Positions 7,127 through 13,445 of a stretch of DNA of 13,546 bases are shown one piece after another. Position 1 is the stretch's first letter. Each line of letters begins with the position of its first letter. A program made the translations under genes and the position numbers. The notes beneath the pieces are model-generated. The model saw nothing but the letters and a program-made list of their open reading frames with translations, did not search any database and was not told the origin of the DNA. This DNA comes from an uncultured Slackia sp. (lineage in GTDB: Bacteria; Actinomycetota; Coriobacteriia; Coriobacteriales; Eggerthellaceae): the NCBI GenBank assembly GCA_937895975.1, contig CALBLG010000054.1, forward strand, positions 1 through 13,546, read 5' to 3'.

Positions 7127-7933
7127 ATGGATTTCAAGATTCCCAAATTCGACGAATTGAAAGATCGTCTTGGCATCGGCGAGGCAGGCGCCTCTTCGCA
7201 CGGCCGAGCGTCGCAGAGCCGTTCGAACGACTCGTATGACGAGTATGGCTATGAAGACTACGGCGAATATGGCTATGACGATTCAGCCGACTACGCCCAA
7301 GAGAGCTCATCGTCGTCGTTCACGGCGCAGCTGCCGAAGCTTGTGACCAGCGACGATGTGCGCGCTCACACGCAATACACTCCGGCCGAGCCCGACGATT
7401 CGAGCGACGCCTCGTCGCAGGCGACGCGTCCGAACCGCGACTTTGCCGCGTTGCGCGAGGACTCGCATCGTTCGCCCGGCGTCAACTCTTTGTTCGAGCC
7501 TTCTGCGCAAAGCGCGGCCCAGACCCCCGAGCAGGCGGCATCGGCCCTTGCGTCCGGCACGGCGCAAGCGGCCGCCGCATCGGCGACTGGCGCCTACGCG
7601 CAGCCCGCGAGCCGCATTCCGACTGCCGCGCCCGCCTCGGGCGAGGGGCGCGTCGTGCAGCGCGCCGCGCGCGTCGTGACGGTCATCAAGCCCGAAAGCT
7701 ACGCCGACGCAGAGCGCATCGCAAAGGTCCTCAAATCGGGCGACGTGGCGGTGGTGTGCTTGCGCAACACGCCCGAAGCGCTTGGCAAGCGCATCCTGGA
7801 CTTCAGCTTCGGCGTGGCATGCGCGCTTGAAGCGCAGGTCGATTGCGTTGCTGGGCATGTGTTCGCCATCACGCGCGGCGCGGAGCTTTCCGATGCCGAG
7901 ACGGCGCGCCTCAAAGCCCAGGGGTTGATGTAA
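7127..7933 (+). CDS. sepF: Cell division protein SepF, long form
   Basis: FtsZ-binding membrane anchor that bundles FtsZ filaments and substitutes for FtsA. The SepF domain is at the C terminus (about 181-258: VVTVIKPESYADAERIAKVL, VVCLRNTPEALGKRILDFS, then HVFAITRG). The N terminus MDFKIPKFDELKDRLG is a potential membrane-binding amphipathic helix, as in the family. Between them lies an unusually long disordered region. It includes a Tyr/Gly/Asp-rich stretch at 37-56 with YGY/DYGEYGY repeats and an Ala/Ser/Gln-rich part to about 175. At 268 residues the protein is longer than most SepF (roughly 150-220). ATG 7127 is chosen over the in-frame TTG 7109 because AGGTGG at 7114-7119 is correctly spaced. 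yggT starts on the base after its stop. Confidence 0.93.
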   Translation: MDFKIPKFDELKDRLGIGEAGASSHGRASQSRSNDSYDEYGYEDYGEYGYDDSADYAQESSSSSFTAQLPKLVTSDDVRAHTQYTPAEPDDSSDASSQATRPNRDFAALREDSHRSPGVNSLFEPSAQSAAQTPEQAASALASGTAQAAAASATGAYAQPASRIPTAAPASGEGRVVQRAARVVTVIKPESYADAERIAKVLKSGDVAVVCLRNTPEALGKRILDFSFGVACALEAQVDCVAGHVFAITRGAELSDAETARLKAQGLM

Positions 7934-8200
7934 ATGAGCCATTACGCCCTGCAGTTCTTCATCGTGAAGCTCGCCGATGCCTACACGATGATTCTGTTCG
8001 TGTACGTGCTCATGAGCTGGATTCCCAACAAACGGGGAATTCTTTCCGATGTGGAAACCGTGCTGGGGAAGGTTTGCGACCCGTATCTGAACCTTTTCCG
8101 TAGATTCATTCCGCCCATTGGGGGCATGGTGGATGTATCGCCGATTTTCGCGATCATTGTATTAGAATTCGTGGTGCGCTTGATTATCGGCATTTTGTAG
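7934..8200 (+). CDS. YggT-family small membrane protein
   Basis: An 88-residue integral membrane protein of the YggT/YlmG family, which is implicated in membrane and cell-division-related functions but has no defined biochemical role. Two hydrophobic segments are seen: about 15-30 (YTMILFVYVLMSWI) and about 68-88 (VSPIFAIIVLEFVVRLIIGIL). Between them is the family hallmark of a cytoplasmic loop containing DPYLNLFRRFIPPIGGMVDVSP. The ATG immediately follows the sepF stop codon (TAAATG), so translation is likely coupled. Its location between sepF and divIVA is conserved in many Gram-positive genomes. Confidence 0.92.
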   Translation: MSHYALQFFIVKLADAYTMILFVYVLMSWIPNKRGILSDVETVLGKVCDPYLNLFRRFIPPIGGMVDVSPIFAIIVLEFVVRLIIGIL

Positions 8201-8258
8201 CCGCGTTTGTGCGCCATGGGCTCAATGCCCGTGAAGGCCGTCGATTTTTCGTCGGTCG

Positions 8259-8279
8259 CCCAACGTGGTTGGGTAATAT
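8259..8279 (+). promoter_or_regulatory. Palindrome and -10-like box before divIVA
   Basis: CCCAAC-GTG-GTTGGG (8259-8273) is a perfect 6-base inverted repeat abutting TAATAT at 8274-8279. This could be an internal divIVA promoter with an operator, or a weak attenuating hairpin after yggT. No convincing -35 box was found, and a U-tract is missing, so the role is open. Confidence 0.3.
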
Positions 8280-8301
8280 ATCGAATGAGATTGGAGTAGG
8301 C

Positions 8302-9192
8302 ATGGCCATCACTTCCGAAGACATCCATAACCAAAGCTTTACGGTCGACCGCAAGGGCTACGACGTTGACGAGGTCGATGTGTTCCTCGAGCACGTCGCC
8401 GCTGAAATCGACGGTCTGAATGCTCAAATCGACCAGCTGCTCGCTCGCATCGACGAGCTCTCGGCCGCCCAGGCTGCCGCCGAAGAAGAGCCCATGGACA
8501 TGGATGCCGCCTTCGCCGAACCCGCGATGCCCGAGCCCGAGCCGAAGGCAGAGGCGCCTAAGGCCGAGTCGGCCGAGCCGCTTTCCGCCGACGAAAAAGA
8601 TGTCCGCATCGCCGAGCTCGAGCGCGAGCTTTCCGAGAAAGAGACCGATGCATCGGCTATCGCGAACGCTCTGGTAACCGCGCAGCGTTCCGCCAAAGAG
8701 GTACTTGACGCGGCTCATGCCGAGGCCAAGCGCATCCACAACGATGCCGAGGCAGAGGCAAGCGACATCATCGATCGCGCGAATGCCGAAAAGTCCAAGA
8801 TTGAAGACGCCATCGAGGAGCTCGACCGCTCGCACAAGAAGACCTGCGAGGCGTATGCCGAAGCCCTGAAGAATTTCGTTGACGATGCGAATGCCAAGCT
8901 CGACGATATCGAAGACGAACTTGCCAAGAAAGAGGGCAAGAAGCGCTCGCATGGCCGTTTCGCGAGCCCTGCGCAGGCTCCGGTGCACAAGCCGTCGTTC
9001 GGCGCGACCGGCGCTGTCGCTCCGAGTTACGTCGCTCCCGCCGCAGCCGCTGCCGCTCCGGTAACCACGGCCGCATCCACCACGGTCATGCCGGCTCCCG
9101 CCGCAACGCCCGCTCCGACGCCTGGCGTTGAAAAAGACCTGTCTGGTTTCGGCGACGCAGCCGAAGCCTTCGATTTGGGAGACATCGACTAG
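8302..9192 (+). CDS. divIVA: DivIVA-family polar/septal coiled-coil protein
   Basis: Peripheral membrane protein that recognises negatively curved membrane at poles and septa and, in Actinobacteria (Wag31), directs polar wall growth. The 296-residue product begins with the lipid-binding domain MAITSEDIHNQSFTVDRKGY followed by DVDEVDVFLEHV. The IHNQ..F..D.KGYD..EVD.FL pattern is diagnostic. A short coiled coil (about 34-60) is followed by an acidic Pro/Glu/Ala linker (61-96), a long coiled coil (about 97-212) and an Ala/Pro-rich tail (222-275). It ends in an acidic DLSGFGDAAEAFDLGDID-type peptide. ATG 8302 is chosen because the DivIVA domain starts exactly there; GGAG at 8293-8296 is the ribosome site. 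The upstream in-frame extension to 8209 has no family similarity. A strong terminator follows at once. Confidence 0.95.
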   Translation: MAITSEDIHNQSFTVDRKGYDVDEVDVFLEHVAAEIDGLNAQIDQLLARIDELSAAQAAAEEEPMDMDAAFAEPAMPEPEPKAEAPKAESAEPLSADEKDVRIAELERELSEKETDASAIANALVTAQRSAKEVLDAAHAEAKRIHNDAEAEASDIIDRANAEKSKIEDAIEELDRSHKKTCEAYAEALKNFVDDANAKLDDIEDELAKKEGKKRSHGRFASPAQAPVHKPSFGATGAVAPSYVAPAAAAAAPVTTAASTTVMPAPAATPAPTPGVEKDLSGFGDAAEAFDLGDID

Positions 9193-9198
9193 TTGATT

Positions 9199-9225
9199 GC
9201 GCCGTTCAAACGAACGGCGCTTTTT
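9199..9225 (+). terminator. Intrinsic terminator after divIVA
   Basis: GCGCCGTTC-AAAC-GAACGGCGC forms a perfect nine-base-pair stem with a tetraloop and is followed directly by TTTTT. It starts seven bases after the divIVA stop and closes the division gene cluster. Confidence 0.95.
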
Positions 9226-9246
9226 CGCTTGAGGCGTCCTGACGCT

Positions 9247-9350
9247 GCGCACAGGCCGGGCACGCCATCTTGCCCCTTACTGCATGGCGCGGCGCATACC
9301 GAAGTACGCTTGGCCATGCGGCGGGGCAACCTGGCGCACCGGGCCTGCGC
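9247..9350. repeat. Long imperfect stem-loop between divIVA and rnpB
   Basis: The sequence from GCGC 9247 through GCCCC 9276 is largely complementary to GGGGC 9323 through GCGC 9350, with small bulges. Inside, GCATGGC 9282-9288 pairs perfectly with GCCATGC 9313-9319. It lies after the divIVA terminator and before the rnpB terminator, so it would be in neither main transcript. It lacks the conserved apical motifs of SRP RNA, and no tRNA fold is apparent. It could be a REP-like element or an uncharacterised structured RNA. Confidence 0.6.
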
Positions 9351-9402
9351 TCGCTGGCTTTGGGCGCGAATGGAACATGCATCTCATCGGAAATTGTCGC
9401 AG

Positions 9403-9438
9403 AATCACGAAAGCCCGCGTATGCGGGCTTTCGTGATT
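9403..9438 (-). terminator. Terminator hairpin downstream of rnpB
   Basis: A perfect 16-base inverted repeat (AATCACGAAAGCCCGC ... GCGGGCTTTCGTGATT) with the four-base loop GTAT lies just past the 3' end of rnpB. In the leftward direction the GC part of the stem is followed by TTTCGTGATT rather than a long U-run. It is symmetrical and could act in both directions. Confidence 0.75.
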
Positions 9439-9444
9439 AACGCC

Positions 9445-9800
9445 TTAGCGGGCCTATGAGCCGGGTTCTGTCTTTGAAGACGGCCATTTATCTAGGACGT
9501 ACGTTGCCGCACGCCTCAAGCAGGCTACCCGCATGCACGGAGAGGCTCAACCGTATCGCATGCCTATTCGCCCTTGCTTCGGATGGGGTTTACCAAGCCG
9601 CGCCATTGCTGACGCGCTGGTGCGCTCTTACCGCACCTTCTCAGCTTTTCTCTTAACGCCCGAGGGCGCCAGTGGGAGTTTAAGTTTCTTCAGCACTTTC
9701 CGTCGGGTTTTCCCGCCCGGCCGTTAGCCGGCATCCTGCCTCAAGAAGCCCGGACTTTCCTCGTTGGCTCAAGGCCACCGCGACCGTCCGGCCCGCATAG
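9445..9800 (-). ncRNA. rnpB: RNase P RNA (M1 RNA), type A
   Basis: Catalytic RNA of ribonuclease P, which trims the 5' leader of precursor tRNAs with the RnpA protein. Reading the minus strand, the 5' part has GGCCGGACGG and then GAGGAAAGTCCGGGC (complement of 9752-9762 and onward), the hallmark of conserved region I. Further on come GGCTAACGGCC, GAAAGTGC, GGTAAACCCC (complement of 9585-9594) followed by GAAGCAAG, and near the 3' end ACAGAACCCGGCTCATAGG (9453-9471). Helix P1 is formed by GCGGGCC at the 5' end (9796-9790) and GGCCCGC at the 3' end (9454-9448). The length of about 350 nucleotides is normal. Exact ends are estimated from P1 and from the promoter; several bases of uncertainty remain on both sides. 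No tRNA or protein gene overlaps it. Confidence 0.97.
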
Positions 9801-9808
9801 CGTGCGCT

Positions 9809-9817
9809 ATTGTAGCA
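9809..9817 (-). promoter_or_regulatory. rnpB extended -10 promoter element
   Basis: On the minus strand TGCTACAAT ends about 8-13 bases before the deduced 5' end of rnpB. It contains the TGn extension plus a TACAAT -10 box. No strong -35 box is seen, as is common for extended -10 promoters. The perfect inverted repeat ATAGCG-TG-CGCTAT (9797-9810) overlaps its edge and the start site. Confidence 0.65.
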
Positions 9818-9853
9818 TTTCGCGGGCGGCGTGAGCGAAATTCTGCATGGGGT

Positions 9854-9862
9854 TGCTACAAT
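9854..9862 (+). promoter_or_regulatory. Candidate thiN extended -10 promoter element
   Basis: TGCTACAAT on the plus strand is the same nine bases as the rnpB promoter box on the other strand, 36 bases away. It would give thiN a leader of about 80 bases. The -35 region is weak. Confidence 0.5.
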
Positions 9863-9904
9863 CATTGAAAAATTGCCGGGGCGGGGTGGTCCTCGTTTCG
9901 GCGG

Positions 9905-9932
9905 TGGGACAGGGGGACTGTCCCTCGTCCCA
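9905..9932. repeat. REP-like palindrome in the thiN leader
   Basis: TGGGAC at 9905 pairs with GTCCCA at 9927, and the nested GGGACAG (9906-9912) pairs with CTGTCCC (9918-9924). The GGGACAG-GGGGA-CTGTCCC arrangement looks like a type of dispersed palindrome I recall from Gram-positive anaerobes. Whether it repeats in this genome cannot be judged from one copy. It ends 16 bases before the thiN start codon and could fold next to the ribosome site. Confidence 0.6.
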
Positions 9933-9948
9933 GCTAAAAGGTGAGTAC

Positions 9949-10596
9949 ATGAATCAATTTCGCTGTGCGCTCGTAGGGGCCGCATCGTTTGACAAAGAGC
10001 ACTTTCTTGCGCAGGACTTCGACGAAATTATCGCCGTCGATGGTGGATACGCTGCTCTTCTTGAAGCTGGCGTGGCGCCGGATTTCGCCCTGGGCGATTT
10101 CGATTCGCTGGGTTATGTTCCCAAGGGCGTGCCCATCGAGAAACATCCCTCGATGAAAGACGACAGCGATACGGCCCTCGCCATCGATTGGGCGCGGCTG
10201 CACGGCGCCGGGGGCATTGCGGTGTACGGCGCGCTCGGCGGAAGGCTCGATCACACGCTTGCGAGCGTCGCGGCGCTTGTGAATGCGGCCCGTTCGGGCG
10301 TGTGCGCGGTGGCCGTGGGCGAGGGTAGCGCCGTAGTGGTGCTCGCGAGCGGCATGAGCCTGTCTCTTCCGGCGTACGAGCAAGGCACGTTTTCGGTCTT
10401 TTCCGCATGCGATGTGTCGCGCGGCGTGCGCGAATCGGGCTCGCTGTACGAAGTCGACGGGATTGATCTGCCCAATGACGTTACGCTGGGGCTTTCGAAT
10501 GAATTCAAAGGCGAACCCGTGCGCATCTCGGTTGCGGAGGGGGCGCTTGTCGTGGTGCTGCCTGCCGTGCCGCTCGCGGATATCGTGGTTGCATAG
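9949..10596 (+). CDS. thiN: Thiamine pyrophosphokinase
   Basis: Transfers a pyrophosphate group from ATP to free thiamine, giving thiamine pyrophosphate (TPP) in the cytoplasm. The 215-residue product has the catalytic-domain motifs AVDGGYAALLEAGVAPD (29-45), GDFDS (49-53), KDDSDTALA (70-78) and GALGGRLDHTL (94-104). The C-terminal thiamine-binding beta-domain carries GLSNEF (181-186). ATG 9949 is preferred to the upstream in-frame start at 9847, because AAAGGTGAG at 9937-9945 precedes it and the extra residues encode the palindromic leader. It is followed by the thiM promoter, whose -35 box overlaps its last codons. thiN itself lies upstream of the TPP riboswitch and so should escape its control, which suits a salvage kinase. 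ATP- rather than another donor specificity is taken from the family. Confidence 0.93.
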   Translation: MNQFRCALVGAASFDKEHFLAQDFDEIIAVDGGYAALLEAGVAPDFALGDFDSLGYVPKGVPIEKHPSMKDDSDTALAIDWARLHGAGGIAVYGALGGRLDHTLASVAALVNAARSGVCAVAVGEGSAVVVLASGMSLSLPAYEQGTFSVFSACDVSRGVRESGSLYEVDGIDLPNDVTLGLSNEFKGEPVRISVAEGALVVVLPAVPLADIVVA

Positions 10597-10616
10597 CGGC
10601 CGCGCAGCCGTATAAT
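10589..10616 (+). promoter_or_regulatory. Promoter of the thiMED operon
   Basis: TTGCAT at 10589-10594 and a consensus TATAAT at 10611-10616 are 16 bases apart. The transcript would start near 10623, a few bases before the TPP aptamer. The -35 box overlaps the thiN stop codon. Confidence 0.8.
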
Positions 10617-10628
10617 CCCTTTCGACAT

Positions 10629-10715
10629 AATGGGGAGCTCGCCAAAGCGGGCTGAGAGGAGGCTGCATCGTCTCGACCCATCGAACCTGATATGGGTAAT
10701 GCCAACGAAGGGAGC
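10629..10715 (+). promoter_or_regulatory. TPP riboswitch (THI element)
   Basis: The aptamer shows the conserved blocks in order: GGGGAGC (10632), GGCTGAGAGGA (10650), GACCC (10675), GAACCTGAT (10683) and GGGTAATGCCAACGAAGGGAG (10694-10714). These are the TPP-binding signatures. The 3' strand GAAGGGAG also serves as the Shine-Dalgarno sequence of thiM, seven bases from its ATG. No separate terminator hairpin follows. Ligand binding would therefore most likely close the ribosome site directly and turn translation off when TPP is plentiful. Confidence 0.96.
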
Positions 10716-10721
10716 TATCGC

Positions 10722-11597
10722 ATGACTGCGAACAATTCTGCATTCCAAACCAAACCCGAAATCGCCGAGGCAATCAAAGCGTCGGCCGAAGACGTGCGTG
10801 CGGCGGGACCGCTTGTGCACTGCATCACGAATTACGTAACGGTGGAAAGTTGCGCGAACGCCGTGCTGGCCGTTGGGGCGAGCCCCATCATGAGCGACGA
10901 GCCCGAGGACGTAGTCGACATCACGTCCATTTGCAACGCCTTGGTGCTCAATATCGGCACGCTGAACAAGCAGACCATTGCCGGCATGAAGGCCGCGGGT
11001 GCGCGTGCGGCCGAACTTGGCCATGCGATTGTGCTCGACCCCGTTGGCGCAGGCGCATCTGCATTGCGCACCAAGACCGCGGCTGAATTGCTGGATACGC
11101 TGCCTGTGTCGCTGGTGCGAGGCAATATGAGCGAAGTGAAAGCCCTTGCGGGCCAGGCGGCCGCAACCCAGGGCGTCGACGTGAATCCAGCCGATGCCGT
11201 GACCGATGCCGCGGGAATTGCGGAAGCTGCTGCGTTCGCGCGCGACTTCGCCGCGCAGGCAAACTGCGTCGTGGCCATTACGGGTCCCATTGACATCGTG
11301 GCCGACAGTGCGCGTGCGTTCGCCGTGCGCAACGGCTCGCCGCTGCAGGGCCGCATTACTGGCTCAGGCTGCATGCTGTCCGCCATCAGCGGCGCCTATA
11401 TGGCGCCCGCGGGCGAAAACGCGGTTGAGGCGGCGCTGGCCGCCGTCGTTCATATGGGCGCTGCCGGGCAGGCCGCGCAGGCTCGCATGGGCGAGGCCGA
11501 TGGCACGGGGTCGTTCCATACATATCTGATGGACGCTCTCTCGACGTTGCAAGGCGCCGATTTGTTTGGCACCGCGTTGGTGGAAGAAGTTCTGTAG
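10722..11597 (+). CDS. thiM: Hydroxyethylthiazole kinase ThiM
   Basis: Phosphorylates 4-methyl-5-(2-hydroxyethyl)thiazole with ATP, recovering the thiazole half of thiamine. The product is 291 residues, slightly above the family's usual 260-275 owing to an N-terminal extension of about 25 residues. Motifs are LVHCITNYVTVESCANAVLA (31-50) with the substrate-binding region GASPIM (52-57), LDPVGAGAS (105-113), RGNMSE (133-138), AITGPID (185-191) and the anion hole and catalytic Cys in GRITGSGCMLSA (210-221, Cys217). The upstream in-frame ATG 10692 lies inside the riboswitch aptamer and is rejected; GGAG at 10711-10714 supports ATG 10722. It is the first gene of the riboswitch-controlled operon, with thiE starting one base after its stop. 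Confidence 0.95.
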   Translation: MTANNSAFQTKPEIAEAIKASAEDVRAAGPLVHCITNYVTVESCANAVLAVGASPIMSDEPEDVVDITSICNALVLNIGTLNKQTIAGMKAAGARAAELGHAIVLDPVGAGASALRTKTAAELLDTLPVSLVRGNMSEVKALAGQAAATQGVDVNPADAVTDAAGIAEAAAFARDFAAQANCVVAITGPIDIVADSARAFAVRNGSPLQGRITGSGCMLSAISGAYMAPAGENAVEAALAAVVHMGAAGQAAQARMGEADGTGSFHTYLMDALSTLQGADLFGTALVEEVL

Positions 11598-11598
11598 C

Positions 11599-12288
11599 AT
11601 GCAGGCCGAAACGCCGCGCGATCGCTTTCGCGCGCATCCCGAATCGCTGTTCCTGTATGCGGTGTCTGACGACGCATGGCTCGAGGGTCGTACCCTCGCT
11701 TCGTGCTGCGCCGATGCCGTGCGCGGGGGAGCCACCTTTCTTCAGTTGCGCGCAAAGCATGCGACAACCGGCGAACTCGTGGACGCATATGCCTCAATTC
11801 GCCGCGAGCTTGCGGCGCAAGGCATGGCTCGCGCCGTGCCCTTCGTGATAGACGACGACGTCGACGCCGCGTTGGCCGCGGGCGCCGATGGCGTTCATGT
11901 GGGACAGTCGGATGCGTCGTGCGCCGATGCGCGTGCGCGTTTGGGCGAGGGCGCCATTGTGGGCGTTTCGGCGCAAACCGTCGAGCAGGCGCTCGCGGCA
12001 CAGGCTGCTGGAGCCGATTACTTGGGCGTGGGAGCGTTGTTCAAAACGGCGACGAAGCCCGAGGCGGCCGATGTGTCGCTGCAAACGCTGGCGAGCATCT
12101 GCGCCGCAGTCGAGATTCCCGTGGTCGGCATTGGCGGTTTAAATACTGCGACGTTCGCATCGCTCGCCGGCACGGGCGTGCGCGGGGCGGCTGTGGTGTC
12201 GGCGATATTCGCGGCGCGCGACATCGTGGGCGCTACCGCCGATTTGCGCAGCGTTTTGGAGCGCGTCGATTTATCGTTGCGCAGCTAG
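11599..12288 (+). CDS. thiE: Thiamine-phosphate synthase ThiE
   Basis: Joins HMP pyrophosphate (from ThiD) and thiazole phosphate (from ThiM) to thiamine monophosphate, releasing pyrophosphate. The 229-residue TIM-barrel protein has GGATFLQLRAK (43-53), PFVIDDDVDAAL (81-92), GADGVHVGQSD (95-105), VGVSAQT (121-127), GADYLGVGALFKTATK (138-153) and the phosphate-binding IPVVGIGGLN (173-182). In the usual I-N-D block the Asn is replaced by Asp (IDDD); the following acidic Mg/pyrophosphate ligands are kept. ATG 11599 is one base after the thiM stop. GGAAGAAG at 11582-11589 inside thiM is the likely ribosome site. The GTG/ATG codons further upstream in frame belong to thiM sequence and are rejected. 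Confidence 0.95.
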   Translation: MQAETPRDRFRAHPESLFLYAVSDDAWLEGRTLASCCADAVRGGATFLQLRAKHATTGELVDAYASIRRELAAQGMARAVPFVIDDDVDAALAAGADGVHVGQSDASCADARARLGEGAIVGVSAQTVEQALAAQAAGADYLGVGALFKTATKPEAADVSLQTLASICAAVEIPVVGIGGLNTATFASLAGTGVRGAAVVSAIFAARDIVGATADLRSVLERVDLSLRS

Positions 12289-12301
12289 GAAGGGGCGTTA
12301 C

Positions 12302-13099
12302 GTGGGGTTCCAGATTCCATCGGTCGTCAGCATCGCGGGCTCCGATTCGTCCGGCGGTGCCGGAATTCAGGCCGACATCAAGACAATCGAAGCCATGGGA
12401 CTTTTCGCGCAGACGGCCATAACGGCCCTGACGGCGCAAAATACCATGGGGGTTTCGGGCGTGCACGACGTGCCTGCCGATTTCGTGGCGGCGCAGATCG
12501 ATGCCGTGTTCAACGACATACGGCCTGATGCCGTGAAAATTGGCATGGTATCGCAGCCGGACGTCGTTTGCACCATTGCCGATGCGTTGCGCCGACACGG
12601 CGCGCGCAACATCGTTGTCGACCCCGTCATGGTTTCGACGAGCGGCAGCCGGCTTATGCGCGAAGACGCCGAATCGGTGCTCGTAAGCGAGCTTTGCGTT
12701 TTGGCGAGCGTGGTTACTCCGAACATTCCCGAGGCTGAAGTGCTTTCAGGGATGCGCGTCGCCACAAAGCCCCAGATGGAGGCTGCAGCCTTGGCCATAT
12801 CGGAACGCTGCGGGGCTGCGGTTTTAGTGAAAGGCGGGCACGGCGTCAGCGATGCCGACGACGTGCTCGCGACGCATGGCGCGGTGCATTGGCTGAAAGG
12901 CTCGCGCATCGACAACCCGAACACCCATGGCACGGGCTGTACGTTGTCGAGCGCCATCGCATGCGGGTTGGCTCGGGGCGATACGATTGAACAAGCTTGC
13001 CGACGTGCGAAAACCTATATTTCCCATGCCTTGGAATCGCAGCTGGATTTGGGCACGCAATCGGGTCCGCTTGACCATATGTGGCAATTTCGCTTGTAA
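12302..13099 (+). CDS. thiD: Hydroxymethylpyrimidine/phosphomethylpyrimidine kinase ThiD
   Basis: Two-step ATP kinase turning HMP into HMP phosphate and then HMP pyrophosphate, the pyrimidine substrate of ThiE. The 265-residue ribokinase-fold protein begins with SVVSIAGSDSSGGAGIQADI (7-26). It continues with QNTMGVSGV (46-54), KIGM (79-82), DPVMVSTSG (107-115), TPNIPEAE (139-146), AVLVKGGH (173-180) and the catalytic anion hole NTHGTGCTLSSAIA (207-220, Cys213). The length is standard. The GTG start at 12302 has GAAGGGG at 12289-12295, six bases upstream, and lies 13 bases after thiE; no in-frame ATG comes before the first motif. It is the last gene of the operon. No thiC or thiG is present, so the operon as seen supports salvage, though synthesis genes could lie elsewhere. 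Confidence 0.96.
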   Translation: MGFQIPSVVSIAGSDSSGGAGIQADIKTIEAMGLFAQTAITALTAQNTMGVSGVHDVPADFVAAQIDAVFNDIRPDAVKIGMVSQPDVVCTIADALRRHGARNIVVDPVMVSTSGSRLMREDAESVLVSELCVLASVVTPNIPEAEVLSGMRVATKPQMEAAALAISERCGAAVLVKGGHGVSDADDVLATHGAVHWLKGSRIDNPNTHGTGCTLSSAIACGLARGDTIEQACRRAKTYISHALESQLDLGTQSGPLDHMWQFRL

Positions 13100-13165
13100 A
13101 ATTTCCGATTGCCGATAAAACCGATGCTTTCGCCGATTCAAATATTTTGATTTTGAATGCGATGG

Positions 13166-13206
13166 AATCCCTTCATACCCGTTAAACCAATGGGCATGAA
13201 GGGATT
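13166..13206 (+). terminator. Hairpin after thiD, probable terminator
   Basis: AATCCCTTCAT-A-CCC pairs with GGG-C-ATGAAGGGATT around an 11-base loop, with one A/C mismatch. It lies 67 bases after the thiD stop. It is followed by ATTATT rather than a clean U-run, so termination is probable but not certain. Confidence 0.55.
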
Positions 13207-13445
13207 ATTGCGCTGCACGCATGGGAAAAGAAGAATCCCAGTAAGAAAAAATGAGCTGTGGGTCAGGAAAAAAACGAAAGTAAGTAAGAAATTGCGAAGC
13301 GTGCCTTGCGCGCCAAGCTGTGAAAAATCCATTTTTGGACATTCTGCTGCCTATGCAACAAAAATAGCAAGAATGTCCATTAATGAAGAACTTAATAACA
13401 GGGGGCAGCGTTTCTCGCTGACGCCTCGAAGATGGATTCCTGTGA
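13207..13445. other. AT-richer intergenic stretch, no gene recognised
   Basis: Base composition falls clearly below that of the flanking genes, with several A-runs. Short open frames exist on both strands but none shows a ribosome site, biased codon use or a recognisable family. The only structures noted are the inverted repeat at 13337-13378 and a small CAGCG/CGCTG hairpin at 13406-13420. Confidence 0.6.
13337..13378. repeat. Inverted repeat GGACATTCTGCT / AGCAAGAATGTCC
   Basis: The 12 bases GGACATTCTGCT at 13337 are complementary to AGCAAGAATGTCC at 13366-13378 with one bulged base, around a 17-base loop. No U-tract follows on either strand. It could be the remnant end of a mobile element or a protein-binding site. 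Confidence 0.5.

Noticed and set aside
7981..9252. 423-codon open frame on the minus strand opposite divIVA and yggT
   Set aside because: It is antisense to two well-supported genes, has Arg/Gly-rich composition typical of GC-rich shadow frames and no recognisable motif.
9246..9350. SRP RNA or tRNA in the structured spacer
   Set aside because: The conserved GGAAG/AGCAG apical motif of SRP RNA and the tRNA T-loop and acceptor patterns were not found on either strand.
9193..9459. Open frame of 88 codons between divIVA and rnpB on the plus strand
   Set aside because: It runs through the divIVA terminator, the stem-loop and the rnpB terminator, and has no ribosome site.
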